64,000 bases of DNA from Burkholderiaceae bacterium (GTDB lineage: Bacteria > Pseudomonadota > Gammaproteobacteria > Burkholderiales > Burkholderiaceae_C), in contig JAEUOU010000005.1 in assembly GCA_016790575.1 (NCBI GenBank), positions 147,211 through 211,210 of the forward strand, given 5' to 3'. Made by a program: the position numbers and the translations under genes. Positions 13,218-23,635 of the stretch are shown in pieces. Position 1 is the first letter of the stretch; each line of letters starts with the position of its first letter. The notes beneath the pieces were generated by a model, which did not search any database, was not told the origin of the DNA, and saw only the letters and a list, made by a program, of their open reading frames with translations.

Positions 13218-13258
13218 GTTCCACGGCCTTCAGCCGCAGGCACCGGTACCCGGCGCGA

Positions 13259-14224
13259 TCAGTCCAGCTTGAGTTTCTGCTGGTCCACCACCTTCTTGTA
13301 GACCTCGAACTCCGCCTTGATCTGAGCCGCAAACTGCTCGGGGGTGTTGGCAATGATGAGCGAACCGGTATCCTCGATCCGTTTGCGTACCGCGGGGTCC
13401 TCCAGGGCCTTGCGGGTTCCGGCGCTGACCTTGTCAATTACCTCTTTCGGCAAACCCTTGGGCCCCAGAATGCCATAGTAGGCCATGCGGTTCACAGGCT
13501 CCAGACCGACATCCTTGAAGGTGGGTATGCCTGGCAACTGCGCCAACTGCTGCGGTGCAGCGACAACGATGGGCACGAGCTTGCCGGCGCGAATGTGCGG
13601 CAGGGCCGACGGCAGATTGTCGAAAATGATCGGAACCTGGCCAGCCACCGTATCGTTGAGCGCCGGACCGGCGCCACGGTAGGGAATGTGGGTGATGAAG
13701 GTACCTGTGAGGCTCTTGAACAGCTCGGTCTGCAGGTGGCCGATGCCGCCGGTGCCCGAAGAAGAATAGGAATACTTGCCCGGATTCTTCTTGATCTCCG
13801 CCAGAAAGCCCTTGTAGTCCTTGGCCGGGAAGCTCGGGTGAACGGCAATCACATTGGGGGTGGCCGCGATATTGATGATGGGCGTGAAATCGGTCAGCGG
13901 GTTGTACGGAATCTTGGCGTTGATTGCCGGATTGGCCGCGGTCGTTGACACTGTGGCCATGCCCAGGTTGTAACCGTCGGGAGCCGCCCGCACGGTTTCC
14001 GTCGCACCAACCACACCGCCGCCGCCGGCCTTGTTCTCAACGATCACGTTCTGGCCCAGGGCCTTGCCCAGGGGCTCGGCAATGACCCGCGCGATGATGT
14101 CGGTCGTACCACCAGGGGCAAACGGCACCTGCAGACGCACCGGTTTGTTGGGATATGCCTGGGCAAACGCAGACCCCACCGCCGCGACCGAGGCGGCCAG
14201 AACCATCCATTGACGACGTTTCAT
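13259..14224 (-). CDS. Bug family (TctC-like) periplasmic solute-binding protein
   Basis: A 321-residue tripartite-tricarboxylate binding receptor of the Bug family, abundant in Burkholderiales. A signal peptide is clear: [20 protein letters not shown] with AQA cleavage. Family segments are [19 protein letters not shown], the [14 protein letters not shown] pocket loop and [12 protein letters not shown]. No TctA/TctB membrane genes are nearby, so it is an orphan receptor and its ligand cannot be read from context. The start at 14224 is set by the signal peptide. A terminator follows. Confidence 0.95.
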   Translation of the reverse strand: MKRRQWMVLAASVAAVGSAFAQAYPNKPVRLQVPFAPGGTTDIIARVIAEPLGKALGQNVIVENKAGGGGVVGATETVRAAPDGYNLGMATVSTTAANPAINAKIPYNPLTDFTPIINIAATPNVIAVHPSFPAKDYKGFLAEIKKNPGKYSYSSSGTGGIGHLQTELFKSLTGTFITHIPYRGAGPALNDTVAGQVPIIFDNLPSALPHIRAGKLVPIVVAAPQQLAQLPGIPTFKDVGLEPVNRMAYYGILGPKGLPKEVIDKVSAGTRKALEDPAVRKRIEDTGSLIIANTPEQFAAQIKAEFEVYKKVVDQQKLKLD

Positions 14225-14350
14225 CGGAAAAAACTCCTGAGTTGAAGGAAACGGGGGCATCGTAGCGGCTTGGTGCCTGCGCACCCATTGTGGCTAACCC
14301 ATAAGGGCAAACCCGCGCAAGCCGCGTCAACAGCCGCTATTCTCGGCGGG

Positions 14351-15262
14351 GTGAACTACGCCCAACTGCTGATCCCCGACTTCTCCCTCATCCTGTGCGG
14401 CTATCTGGTCTGCCGCTACACGGCGCTGAACCGTACGGTCTGGCAACAGGTCGAGAGCCTGGTGTATTTTTTTCTTTTTCCGGTGCTGCTTTTCCATTCG
14501 ATCGTCAAGAGTCCGCTGGACCTGAAGGCCGCTTCGGGCCTCATCGGCGCCGGGGTCACGCTCGGGGTGCTGGCAATCGCGCTGGCCTACAGCCTGCCCC
14601 ACCTGCCGCTGCTGGGCCGGCATATCGACCGGCGTGACCATGCCGCCAGCGCCCAGATTGCGTTTCGTTTCAACTCCTTCATTGCGCTGGCACTCGCGGA
14701 GCGAATTGCCGGCGCGCAGGGGCTGCTGCTGATCGCGGTATTGATCGGCTGTTGTGTGCCCCTGTTCAACATGGGCGCGGTCTGGCCCATGGCGCGGCAT
14801 TCCGGCACCCATTTCGGCCGCGAAATGGTGCGCAACCCCTTGATTCTGGCCACGGCATCCGGTCTGGCGGCCAATCTTGCGGGCTTTCGCCTGCCGGAGT
14901 GGGCCGAACCCACGGTGACCCGCATCGGTTCCGCCTCGCTGGCCCTGGGGCTGATGGCGGCCGGCGCCGGCATGCAACTGGGCACGCTGGCCAAGGGCAA
15001 GGTACTGGGGGTGTCGGTTCTGGCGATAAAACACGCCCTGATGCCGCTGGCTGCCTGGGCGCTGGCCCGGCTGTTCGGGCTGTCGCCGACGGAAACCGCC
15101 GTGCTGCTGGCTTTTTCGGCAATGCCAACCGCGTCCAGTTGCTATGTGCTCGCTGCCCGCATGGGCTACAACGGCGCGTACGTCGCGGCGCTGGTGACAC
15201 TGTCGACGCTGCTGGCGCTGGCCAGTCTGCCCTTGGCACTAGGTGTACTGCACCGCCACTGA
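14351..15262 (+). CDS. AEC family (auxin efflux carrier-like) transporter
   Basis: About 303 residues with ten likely membrane helices, of the AEC permease family. Typical features are the opening helix LLIPDFSLILCGYL, the YFFLFPVLLFHSIV helix and the C-terminal SAMPTASSCYVLAARMG motif. I place the start at a GTG (14351) preceded by GGCGGGG, because residues encoded upstream are unlike the family and run into the Bug gene's promoter region. The transported compound is unknown; bacterial AEC members move malonate, malate or lysine among others. Confidence 0.85.
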   Translation: MNYAQLLIPDFSLILCGYLVCRYTALNRTVWQQVESLVYFFLFPVLLFHSIVKSPLDLKAASGLIGAGVTLGVLAIALAYSLPHLPLLGRHIDRRDHAASAQIAFRFNSFIALALAERIAGAQGLLLIAVLIGCCVPLFNMGAVWPMARHSGTHFGREMVRNPLILATASGLAANLAGFRLPEWAEPTVTRIGSASLALGLMAAGAGMQLGTLAKGKVLGVSVLAIKHALMPLAAWALARLFGLSPTETAVLLAFSAMPTASSCYVLAARMGYNGAYVAALVTLSTLLALASLPLALGVLHRH

Positions 15263-15337
15263 GGTCGTGGCGTTCACGGGCTATCACCCGGGCGCTGAGA
15301 AACCGCAGCGGACCCTGTCCACTGTGCGGGACTCCGG

Positions 15338-16039
15338 TCAGCGGGTCCCCGATACCAGCGCCATGCGACGGCGCAGCGCCTGTGCCGACAAGGCATCACC
15401 TGCCTGATCGGCGACGCGGGCCTGAACCTCCAGCCAGGCCAGCAGCGGCCGGCTCCAACCCTGGGCCGAGGCCGTCTCGGTGGCCAGCGCCAGAACCTGC
15501 GGATGCCCCTGCCCGGCGTGAAACCAGACAGCGGCGGCCACCAGGCGGGCCAGCGGGTCGTCGATGGCCGTCAGCAACGCAATATCGGCCGGTGCCACCG
15601 GCCGCGAATCCAGCAGACGCTGCGCCGCCGGGCGGTGCCAGGCCGGCAGCAAGGGAATCTGACCGGCATCCACCCGCCCGCTCAGGTAACTGGCGTAGGC
15701 GCGCTCGGCCGGTCCGGCATCTTCCCGCAAGGCGTCGAAGCGTTCACACGGTGCCCAGTCGAGGCTGGCGCGACGCACCGCACAATGCTGCAAAGCCACG
15801 CGCGCCAGCAAGGCCGGCTGACCGGTGCGTGCCACGGCCTGCCGTTGCTGCGCGGCTTCAACTTCCGCGATGCGGGTGTCGCCGCGCAAGGCCGCGGCAA
15901 TGGCGCGTTCACCGGCACCCTGCGCCTGCAACTGCCACGCGGCCGGCGGCGGACCGCCTGCGCACCCGGCCACCAGCGCAGCCACGGCGATACAAACCGC
16001 CGGACGGACGGAGATTCGGGCAACGCGGCATCCGATCAT
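15338..16039 (-). CDS. Predicted lipoprotein of unknown function
   Basis: A 233-residue protein with a lipobox (VAALVAGC, Cys near residue 26), so probably a lipoprotein. The remainder is Ala/Arg-rich and mostly helical, with repeats reminiscent of TPR-type helices (for example LLAWLEVQARVADQAGDALS) but no clear family. Its ATG at 16039 overlaps the MlaD-like gene stop by 4 bp (ATGA), so it is cotranslated with that gene. In comparable MCE operons the last gene is an auxiliary lipoprotein; this one occupies that position without resembling PqiC. Confidence 0.75.
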   Translation of the reverse strand: MIGCRVARISVRPAVCIAVAALVAGCAGGPPPAAWQLQAQGAGERAIAAALRGDTRIAEVEAAQQRQAVARTGQPALLARVALQHCAVRRASLDWAPCERFDALREDAGPAERAYASYLSGRVDAGQIPLLPAWHRPAAQRLLDSRPVAPADIALLTAIDDPLARLVAAAVWFHAGQGHPQVLALATETASAQGWSRPLLAWLEVQARVADQAGDALSAQALRRRMALVSGTR

Positions 16040-17019
16040 GGCAGGCGAATCTCCGTGTCGCGGGCGAACGGCCATTTGCGGTTGATTTCATTGACCAGGT
16101 GGTCGACCTTGCGCAGGCTGGCGTCCACTTCGGCGCGCAACGCCCCCAGGTCCTCGGTGGCTACGCGGGCCTGGCCGCTGATGGCCTGGGCATCGACCAG
16201 CAGCGCATCCACGCGCCGCAGGCTGGCGCGTGCCTCGCCCAGCAAGCCACCGAGTTGCACGGCCGTGGCACGTGCCTCGGTGACCAGCCCCTGGTCGCCG
16301 AACACCTGCCGCTCGGCTTTTCCGACCAGACTGTCTGCCTTCAGGGCAAGGCCATCGACCCGCGCCAGCAGCATGTTGGTCCGTTCAAGGAGCAGCACCA
16401 CCTTGCGGGCGTCGGCCTCATTGCCGAACACCGCGCCCAAGGCTCCGCGGGGCCCGCGCATCTTCTCGGTCACCGCCTGGACATTGGCCAGGCTGGCGTT
16501 GATGGCCGAATCGGCCGAGGTCATGGCCTGCAGATTGGCCAGCAAATCCTTGATGGCACTCACCAGCGTGGGCAACTCGGCCATGGCGTCGCCACGCAAC
16601 ACGCGACGCTCGGCCCCGTCCGGTAAGGGCGGATCGTCGAGCAGACCGGTGAATGCCCGCAGTTTGGTGCCGCCGACCATGCCCCGTTCCACCGTGAATA
16701 CGCTGCTGGTGCGCAGCCACCGGGCATCTTTCTTGGGTACTTCGACCCGAATGCGGACATTGCCGTCCGCGCCCAGTTCGATGCGATTGACCCGGCCGAT
16801 CGGAAATCCGGAGAACGTGACGTCCATACCCACGGTGATGCCCTCGGAATCATCGGCAATCAGCACCAGCTTCTGGGTCGGCTCGAAGAAGCCCCGCGCA
16901 TACAGCAGGTAGGCCACCGAAGCGGTCGCCAGCACGGCCATGAACGCCACGAGGACCATGGCGCGCCACTCCAGGCCAGCGGGCGGATCGCCAGGGGTTT
17001 CAGGAACGGGGCTGCTCAT
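16036..17019 (-). CDS. MlaD-like MCE domain protein
   Basis: A 327-residue MCE-family protein, the substrate-binding part of lipid transporters between membranes. One N-terminal membrane helix (MVLVAFMAVLATASVAYLLY) is followed by an MCE domain with GITVGMDVTFSGFPIGRV. The C-terminal half is a long helical/coiled region typical of the larger MlaD relatives. The start at 17019 (MSSPVPETPG) lies 4 bp after the MlaE-like stop. The downstream lipoprotein gene overlaps by 4 bp. No cognate ATPase lies in this operon. Confidence 0.88.
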   Translation of the reverse strand: MSSPVPETPGDPPAGLEWRAMVLVAFMAVLATASVAYLLYARGFFEPTQKLVLIADDSEGITVGMDVTFSGFPIGRVNRIELGADGNVRIRVEVPKKDARWLRTSSVFTVERGMVGGTKLRAFTGLLDDPPLPDGAERRVLRGDAMAELPTLVSAIKDLLANLQAMTSADSAINASLANVQAVTEKMRGPRGALGAVFGNEADARKVVLLLERTNMLLARVDGLALKADSLVGKAERQVFGDQGLVTEARATAVQLGGLLGEARASLRRVDALLVDAQAISGQARVATEDLGALRAEVDASLRKVDHLVNEINRKWPFARDTEIRLP

Positions 17020-17023
17020 GGAC

Positions 17024-17835
<812 letters not shown>

Positions 17836-17839
<4 letters not shown>

Positions 17840-18996
17840 GTCGCGATCGTAGCGCCCGCAGCCGTGTCTGCCGGCGGGGGCCGACCGCCGCCCTGCCCGA
17901 GCGCCCACAGGACATGCTCGCGCACCAGAGCCTGCGGATGATCGCGCCATCCAGCCAGCGCCCGAAACAAGTCCGATGACCGTGCCGCCCGGCCCGGCCC
18001 GTCGCAAGAGGCAGCCAGCGCATTGCCTGCCGCCACCGCCAGATTGCGCAGCCAGCGCACATGGCCGATGCGCCGTATCGGGTTGCCCTCGGTCCGGCGC
18101 AGGAATTCGGCTTCGGACCAGCCCAGCAGCGCAACCAGCGCCGCATCGCCCAGACCGGGACGGGGATCAAAGTCGGGCAAGGGGCTGCGGCGGGCAAACT
18201 TGTTCCAAGGACAGGCCAGCTGGCAGTCATCGCAGCCGTAGATGCGGTTGCCCAGCCGTGGCCGCAGCTCGACCGGGATCGGGCCGGGGTGCTCTATCGT
18301 CAGATAAGAAATGCAGCGGCGCGCGTCCAGGCGGTACGGCGCCACGATGGCCTGTGTCGGGCACACGTCGATGCAGGCCTGACAGGATCCACAGTGCGCG
18401 GTCGTGGCCGGTGTCGGCGGCAACGCCAGATCGACACAGATTTCGCCCAGGAAAAACACGGACCCACCTTCGCGGCTGAGCGCCAGTGTGTGTTTGCCGC
18501 GCCAGCCAATGCCGCTGCGGCTCGCCAGCTCGACTTCCAGCATGGGCGCCGAATCGGTGAACACCCGGTGACCGAACGGCCCCACCTGATCGGCGATCCG
18601 GTCCGCCAGCTGCTGCAGCCGCGCGCGCAGCACCTTGTGATAGTCCCGGCCGCGGGCGTAGACCGAAACCACCGCCTCGTGCGGCGCCGCCAGGCGCTGC
18701 CATTCGCCTTGCAGCCAGTCCGCCGGTGCCTCGCGGGGCAGATAGTCCATGCGCGCGGTGATCACGCTGACCGTGCCGGGCACCAGTTCGGCGGGGCGGG
18801 CGCGCCGCAGGCCATGTGCGGCCATATAGTCCATGCTGCCGTGAAACCCGGCTGCCAACCACGCGAGCAATCCGGGCTCGGCAGACCTCAGGTCCACACC
18901 GGCAATGCCGATTTGGGAAAATCCCAGCTCCCGGGCCCAGGCCCGGATACTGGACACCGCTACAGGACTGCTGCTCTGACCACCGATCGCCGCCAT
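17836..18996 (-). CDS. queG: Epoxyqueuosine reductase
   Basis: A 386-residue cobalamin- and iron-sulfur-dependent enzyme that makes the last reduction in queuosine tRNA modification. The two [4Fe-4S] motifs are CGSCQACIDVCP and CDDCQLACPWN, with the ARRCISYLTIEHPG segment between them. A C-terminal HEAT-like part (NLAVAAGNALA...REHVLWALGQ) is present. The start at 18996 fits relatives that begin shortly before IRAWARELGF. It is divergent from tsaE-amiC; the three genes sit together in many betaproteobacteria. Confidence 0.95.
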
Positions 18997-19509
18997 TCAC
19001 CGATTGTAGAAACCGGCTCAGGCCCCGGTGCCGCGACGCTGCGCCGCCACCTGGTCTGGCCAGATGAAGCGGCCACGGCCACCAGTGCGGCCCGTCTGGC
19101 GGCCTGTCCCGCCGTGCGCAATGCCTTCATCGCCCTGCAGGGCGACCTGGGTGCGGGAAAAACCACCCTGGTCAGGCATCTGCTGCGTGCGCTGGGCGTG
19201 AGCGGCAGCATCAAGAGTCCGACCTACGCCGTGGTCGAACCCCATGAAGTGAACGGACCCCAGGGGCCGCTGTCGATCTGGCACTTCGACTTCTACCGTT
19301 TCGACGATCCGCGCGAATGGGAAGACGCCGGCTTTCGCGACCTGTTTGCCAGCCCCGGGCTGAAGCTGGCCGAATGGCCGGACAAAGCCGCCGGGGTCTT
19401 GCCCCCGGCTGACCTCACCATTGCCCTGGACGCAGACCCGGACGATTCCCGGCGGGTGACGCTGACCGCCCACAGCCCCGCCGGAACTGCGCTGCTGGAG
19501 GCCGCATGA
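18913..19509 (+). CDS. tsaE: tRNA threonylcarbamoyladenosine biosynthesis ATPase TsaE
   Basis: The TsaE P-loop ATPase of the t6A tRNA modification complex. Diagnostic motifs are the Walker A loop LQGDLGAGKTTLVRHLLRAL, SPTYAVVEPHE, IWHFDFYRF and LKLAEWPDKA. The start is unclear: the conserved part begins near 19039, yet no ATG, GTG or TTG occurs in frame between 18916 and there. The nearest canonical codon is the TTG at 18913, which overlaps the divergent queG gene by 84 bp; an ATT at 19003 is another possibility. The stop overlaps amiC by 4 bp. Confidence 0.9.
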   Translation: MGKSQLPGPGPDTGHRYRTAALTTDRRHSPIVETGSGPGAATLRRHLVWPDEAATATSAARLAACPAVRNAFIALQGDLGAGKTTLVRHLLRALGVSGSIKSPTYAVVEPHEVNGPQGPLSIWHFDFYRFDDPREWEDAGFRDLFASPGLKLAEWPDKAAGVLPPADLTIALDADPDDSRRVTLTAHSPAGTALLEAA

Positions 19510-20975
19510 TCCAGCGGCGCGACTGGCTGCAGGCGGGCGCCGTGGTGCTGGTTCTGGGCCGTATCGAACTGGCGTGGGGCGCCAGCATTGTTGCCGTCCG
19601 GGTCTGGCCGGCGCCCGACTACACCCGCGTCACCCTGGAGTCCGACACCGCCCTGACCGCACGGGTCTTTCCGGTCACGACACCGCCCCGCCTGGCAGTG
19701 GACATTGAAGGCATCGAACTGAATCCGCTGCTGCGCGAACTGGTCGCGCAGGTTCGGCCGGACGACCCCAACATTGCCGGCATCCGCGTCGGTCAGAACA
19801 CGCCCGGCGTGGTGCGTCTGGTGATCGACCTGAAGCAGGACATCCGGCCCCAGGTGTTCAGCCTGCCGCCGATTGCCGCGTACCAGCACCGGTTGGTGTT
19901 TGACCTGTACCCCGTGTCGCCGCCCGACCCGCTGGCCCAGCTGATCGCAGAGCGGCTGCGCGACGCCGGCCCCGGCGGCGTCCGCCCCGTGCCGGACTCC
20001 CCTGCCACGCCGGAGCCGGTCACCGATCCGCTGGGCGAGTGGGTGGCGCGGCACAGCGCCATGGCGCCACCCGGCCGCATCGAGCCACCCCTTGCGTCCG
20101 TTGCCCCGCCACCCGCGCCCCCACCGATCACCGCCCGCCGTCCGGAGGCCGCCAAGCCGCTTCCGGATACTATAGAAAGCATAGCCAAAAACGACCAAAA
20201 TTCGCTGGGTATGGGCCAAAAAGGCCAGAAATCGGTACTCGAAGGGACCGTGGACCGCCTGATTGTTGTCGCGCTCGATCCCGGGCATGGCGGCGAAGAC
20301 CCTGGCGCCATCGGACCGGGCGGCACCCGCGAGAAGGATGTCGTGTTGCAGATCGCGCGCCGTTTGCAGGGACGCATCAACCGTTCTTCCGTGCGGGGCA
20401 GTCCCCTGCGCGCCTTTCTGACCCGCGATGCCGACTTTTTTGTGCCGCTGCATGTGCGCGTCCAGAAAGCCCGTCGCGTCGACGCTGACCTGTTCGTCAG
20501 CATCCATGCGGACGCTTTCTTCACCCCCCGCCCCCAAGGCGCCAGTGTGTTCGTGCTGAGCCAGGGCGCCGCGTCGAGCAGCGCCGCGCGCTGGCTGGCC
20601 AACAAGGAGAACGCCGCCGACGCCATCGGCGGAATCAACCCGCCTGCCGCCGACGCGCAGTTGCGCCGCGCCCTGCTGGACATGAGCACCACCGCCCAGA
20701 TCAATGACAGTCTGCAGCTCGGCTCCAAACTGCTGCAGGCGATGGGCAGTGTCGGCAAACTGCACAAGCCCCAGGTCGAACAGGCCGGATTCGCGGTATT
20801 GCGTGCGCCGGACATCCCCAGCGTTCTGGTGGAGACCGCCTTCATCAGCAACCCCGACGAAGAAGAGCGCTTGCGCAGCGAAGCCTTCCAGGAACAGATG
20901 GCAGACGCCCTGCACCGGGGCATCCTGGCCTACTTCGCCCGCAACCCGCCACTGGCACGCCGCCGCAGCGCCTGA
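19506..20975 (+). CDS. amiC: N-acetylmuramoyl-L-alanine amidase with AMIN domain
   Basis: A 489-residue periplasmic amidase that splits daughter-cell peptidoglycan. The N-terminus is a twin-Arg-like signal (QRRDWLQAGAVVLVLG), followed by an AMIN domain (about 28-140), a Pro-rich linker and an amidase_3 zinc domain (about 250-485). Zinc and catalytic segments are LDPGHGGEDPGAIGPGG, SIHADAF and VLVETAFISNP with its Glu. Just before the catalytic domain the linker carries a dispersed repeat in frame (ESIAKNDQNSLGMGQK). ATGA overlap with tsaE shows coupled translation. Confidence 0.95.
   Translation: MIQRRDWLQAGAVVLVLGRIELAWGASIVAVRVWPAPDYTRVTLESDTALTARVFPVTTPPRLAVDIEGIELNPLLRELVAQVRPDDPNIAGIRVGQNTPGVVRLVIDLKQDIRPQVFSLPPIAAYQHRLVFDLYPVSPPDPLAQLIAERLRDAGPGGVRPVPDSPATPEPVTDPLGEWVARHSAMAPPGRIEPPLASVAPPPAPPPITARRPEAAKPLPDTIESIAKNDQNSLGMGQKGQKSVLEGTVDRLIVVALDPGHGGEDPGAIGPGGTREKDVVLQIARRLQGRINRSSVRGSPLRAFLTRDADFFVPLHVRVQKARRVDADLFVSIHADAFFTPRPQGASVFVLSQGAASSSAARWLANKENAADAIGGINPPAADAQLRRALLDMSTTAQINDSLQLGSKLLQAMGSVGKLHKPQVEQAGFAVLRAPDIPSVLVETAFISNPDEEERLRSEAFQEQMADALHRGILAYFARNPPLARRRSA
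20170..20217 (-). repeat. Dispersed palindromic repeat, copy 5 (inside amiC linker)
   Basis: On the minus strand GGCCCATACCCAGCGAATTT then TGGTCGTTTTTGGCTAT and a loop to CTATAG. Read antisense by amiC as S-I-A-K-N-D-Q-N-S-L-G-M-G, in the same frame as the other antisense copies. It falls in the linker between AMIN and amidase domains, where extra residues should be tolerated. Confidence 0.88.
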
Positions 20976-20991
20976 GCACCCGCCCCGGCAC

Positions 20992-22188
20992 TCAGGCGCG
21001 CGCGCCAGCAACCGGCAACGCCGCCAGACCGACCCGCGACAGCACCTGCTCTTCGTCGGCCGGGATGACCCAGACTTCGACGCCACTGTCGTCGCCATCA
21101 ATCCGCACGGCGTCGCCACCCTGGGCCGCGCCATTTCGGGCGGCATCGATACGCACTCCCAGAAAGTCCAGTGTCTGTCCCAATGCGGCCCGCAAGGGCG
21201 CGTCGTGTTGCCCGATCCCCCCCGAGAAGACCAGCAGGTCCAGGCCGCGAAGGCAGGCGACCAGCGCCCCCATTTCGCGCGTCGCACGATGGGTGAAAAG
21301 CGCCAGGGCCTGGCGCGCGCGCGGCGATTGGCTTCCCTGCAGGCTGCGCCAGTCGCCACTCAGGCCGGACACCCCAAGCAGTCCGCTGCGCCGATACAGC
21401 AGATCGCGCAACGACGAGCCCGTCCATCCCTGATCAAGCAAATGGAGCAGGACACCCGGGTCCAGGCTGCCACTGCGGGTTGCCATCATCAGGCCGTCCA
21501 GCGCCGAGAAACCCATCGACGTGGCCACGGGCTGACCGTCGCGGACCGCGGCCATGCTGCAGCCGCTGCCCAGATGGGCCAGCAGCACGCGGCCCTGGCT
21601 GCGGACACTGCGCGCGCGCAAGCTTGCCATCAGATGCTCATACGCCAGGCCATGGAAGCCGTAACGCCGCACCCCGTGTGCGCGAACCTCCTGCGGCAGT
21701 GGCAACAGGGTCTCGACCTCCGGCAAGGCAGAGAAAAAAGCGGTATCGAACGCGGCAAACTGGATCAGCCCCGGCAGCGCCTGGCCCAACACTTCGACAC
21801 CGCGCAGATTGGCGTTCTGGTGCAGGGGCGCCAAAGGGGCCAGCCGGCGCAGCTCGACCATGACGTCGGCATCGATACAGACCGGCCCGCTGAATCGCGC
21901 CCCGCCATGCACCACACGATGTACGGCCACCCGCAAACTGCTCAGCATGCCGCGCAGGTGCAACTGCCGCAACAGCGCCTGGAGCGCGCGTTCAAGGTCA
22001 AAGCCCACGCCGGGCAGCACCACCGGCTGCGATGCCGGCGGAACCGTCCAGCACAGCACTGCCGGCTCCGCCGTGCCACGCCCTTCGACCGACCCGCCCG
22101 CCACCCGCTGGCCGGTGTCGTCGAACAAGCCGAACTTCAGGGTCGACGAACCCGCATTGACGGTCAGAATCGCCGCTGCGCCGCCCAT
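20992..22188 (-). CDS. ackA: Acetate kinase
   Basis: A 398-residue acetate/propionate kinase that makes ATP from acetyl phosphate, or the reverse. Motifs include the start ILTVNAGSSTLKFGLFD, the catalytic region MGFSALDGLMMATRSGSLDP and VFSGGIGQHDAPLRAALG near the C-terminus. It is the last gene of a minus-strand operon, 3 bp after a MaoC-phosphotransacetylase fusion gene that would supply its acyl phosphate. Length fits the family. Confidence 0.95.
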   Translation of the reverse strand: MGGAAAILTVNAGSSTLKFGLFDDTGQRVAGGSVEGRGTAEPAVLCWTVPPASQPVVLPGVGFDLERALQALLRQLHLRGMLSSLRVAVHRVVHGGARFSGPVCIDADVMVELRRLAPLAPLHQNANLRGVEVLGQALPGLIQFAAFDTAFFSALPEVETLLPLPQEVRAHGVRRYGFHGLAYEHLMASLRARSVRSQGRVLLAHLGSGCSMAAVRDGQPVATSMGFSALDGLMMATRSGSLDPGVLLHLLDQGWTGSSLRDLLYRRSGLLGVSGLSGDWRSLQGSQSPRARQALALFTHRATREMGALVACLRGLDLLVFSGGIGQHDAPLRAALGQTLDFLGVRIDAARNGAAQGGDAVRIDGDDSGVEVWVIPADEEQVLSRVGLAALPVAGARA

Positions 22189-22191
22189 CCG

Positions 22192-23619
22192 TCAGCGTCC
22201 CACCATGCGGTTATGGTGGGCAACCAGTCGCGCCAGCACCGCTGAACCGATGCGCGACCGTGTTCCGTCGGCGCGGCTGGTCAGGGCAATCGGAACCTTG
22301 GCGCCCAGGACGACCCCGCAGGACATGGCACCGCCCAGATACTCCAGCTGCTTGGCCAGCATGTTGCCGGACTCCAGATCAGGCACCAGCAGCACATCGG
22401 CGTCGCCGGCCACCGGCGAATCGATGCCTTTGATCCGTGCGGCCGCTTCAGAGATCGCGTTGTCGAAACCCAAAGGGCCGTCCAGCACACCGCCGACGAT
22501 CTGGCCCCGGTCGGCCATCTTGCACAGCGCCGCCGCGTCCAGCGAAGACGGCAGCGAAGGACTGACCGTCTCGACCGCCGAAAGGATCGCCACCTTGGGT
22601 CGGGTCGTGCCCAGCAGACACGAGAACTCGATCGCGTTCTGGACGATATCGACCTTCTCCGCCAGGCTGGGCGCAATGTTCAGCGCCGCGTCCGTGAGCA
22701 GCAAAGGCTTGTGATAACTGGGGACATCGAAGCGGAACACATGCGAGCAACGCCGCCCGGTGCGCAGGCCGCGTTGCGCGAGCACCGCATGCATCAGCTC
22801 ATCGGTGTGCAAGCTGCCTTTCATCAGGCTGTCGACCGCGCCGGAGGCGGCCAGCTCCGCCGCTCGCTGCGCCGCGGCATGACTGTGGGCCACGGGCTCG
22901 ATCTCGCATCCGCCCAGGTCCAGCTCCGCCTCTTCGGCAACCTGGGCAATCCTTGCCGGCGGTCCAACCAGCAGCGGATGCATGATGCCCAGCCGGGCGC
23001 ATTCCAGTGCACCCTGCAGGGACGCAGCGTCACACGGATGAACCACGGCGCAGCGGGTGACAGCCAGTCCGGCCGACAGCGCGATCAGCTCCTGCAGACG
23101 CGCCTGGGGGTCGAACAGCTGGATGGTCGGCGCGGCGCGCAAACGGTGGCGCACCTTGCGGGTCGGGGCAAGCACCCGGGCGCTGCCACGCAACACCTGA
23201 TCGCCTTGCTGGTTGGTGATGTCGCAGTCCAGCGTGACCTGTTTGCGCTCGGCGTCCTTGGCCACCACGCGCACCGAGGTCGTCAAGGTATCGCCTACCC
23301 GGACCGGTCGGCGGAAATGCAAGGCCTGCTCCAGGTAAATCGTCCCCGGTCCGGGAAACTGGGTGCCCAGGACGGCCGAGATCAATGATCCGCCCCACAT
23401 CCCGTGGGCGATGACCCCGTGAAACGGCGTGCTTTCGGCGTAGCCGGCGTCCAGATGCGCCGGGTTGGTGTCTCCCGAAACCGCGGCAAATGCCCGGATA
23501 TCGTCCAGTGTCAGCGTTCGAACCGACCGGGCCTCCTGGCCCAGGGTGATTTCATCGAAGACGTGATTTTCAATGAGGGCGCCGTCCTGGTTCAGGACGT
23601 TTTCAAGCGGTATCGACAT
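22192..23619 (-). CDS. MaoC-like enoyl-CoA hydratase / phosphate acyltransferase fusion
   Basis: A 475-residue two-domain protein. Residues about 20-160 form a MaoC hot-dog domain with FAAVSGDTNPAHLD and TPFHGVIAHGMWGG, the (R)-specific enoyl-CoA hydratase signature. Residues about 170-475 are a phosphate acetyl/butyryltransferase domain with MKGSLHTDELMHAVL, LLTDAALNIAPSL and DVLLVPDLESGNMLAKQL. It would turn acyl-CoA into acyl phosphate for the adjacent kinase. The start at 23619 (MSIPLENVLNQ) is set by the domain start; an ATG 14 codons upstream is less likely. Acyl chain specificity is not readable. Confidence 0.9.
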   Translation of the reverse strand: MSIPLENVLNQDGALIENHVFDEITLGQEARSVRTLTLDDIRAFAAVSGDTNPAHLDAGYAESTPFHGVIAHGMWGGSLISAVLGTQFPGPGTIYLEQALHFRRPVRVGDTLTTSVRVVAKDAERKQVTLDCDITNQQGDQVLRGSARVLAPTRKVRHRLRAAPTIQLFDPQARLQELIALSAGLAVTRCAVVHPCDAASLQGALECARLGIMHPLLVGPPARIAQVAEEAELDLGGCEIEPVAHSHAAAQRAAELAASGAVDSLMKGSLHTDELMHAVLAQRGLRTGRRCSHVFRFDVPSYHKPLLLTDAALNIAPSLAEKVDIVQNAIEFSCLLGTTRPKVAILSAVETVSPSLPSSLDAAALCKMADRGQIVGGVLDGPLGFDNAISEAAARIKGIDSPVAGDADVLLVPDLESGNMLAKQLEYLGGAMSCGVVLGAKVPIALTSRADGTRSRIGSAVLARLVAHHNRMVGR

Positions 23620-23635
23620 GGTGGGGAAGGTAGAG

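Noticed and set aside
13520..13550. GGGTATGCC in the Bug gene as a repeat copy
   Set aside because: It encodes the conserved Bug motif [10 protein letters not shown] and lacks the rest of the repeat.
12266..13948. Long plus-strand open frame opposite xerD and the Bug gene
   Set aside because: It spans two well-supported genes and the terminator between them and has no family features.
19293..21359. Long minus-strand open frame opposite tsaE, amiC and reaching into ackA
   Set aside because: It crosses three recognised genes and shows no domain.
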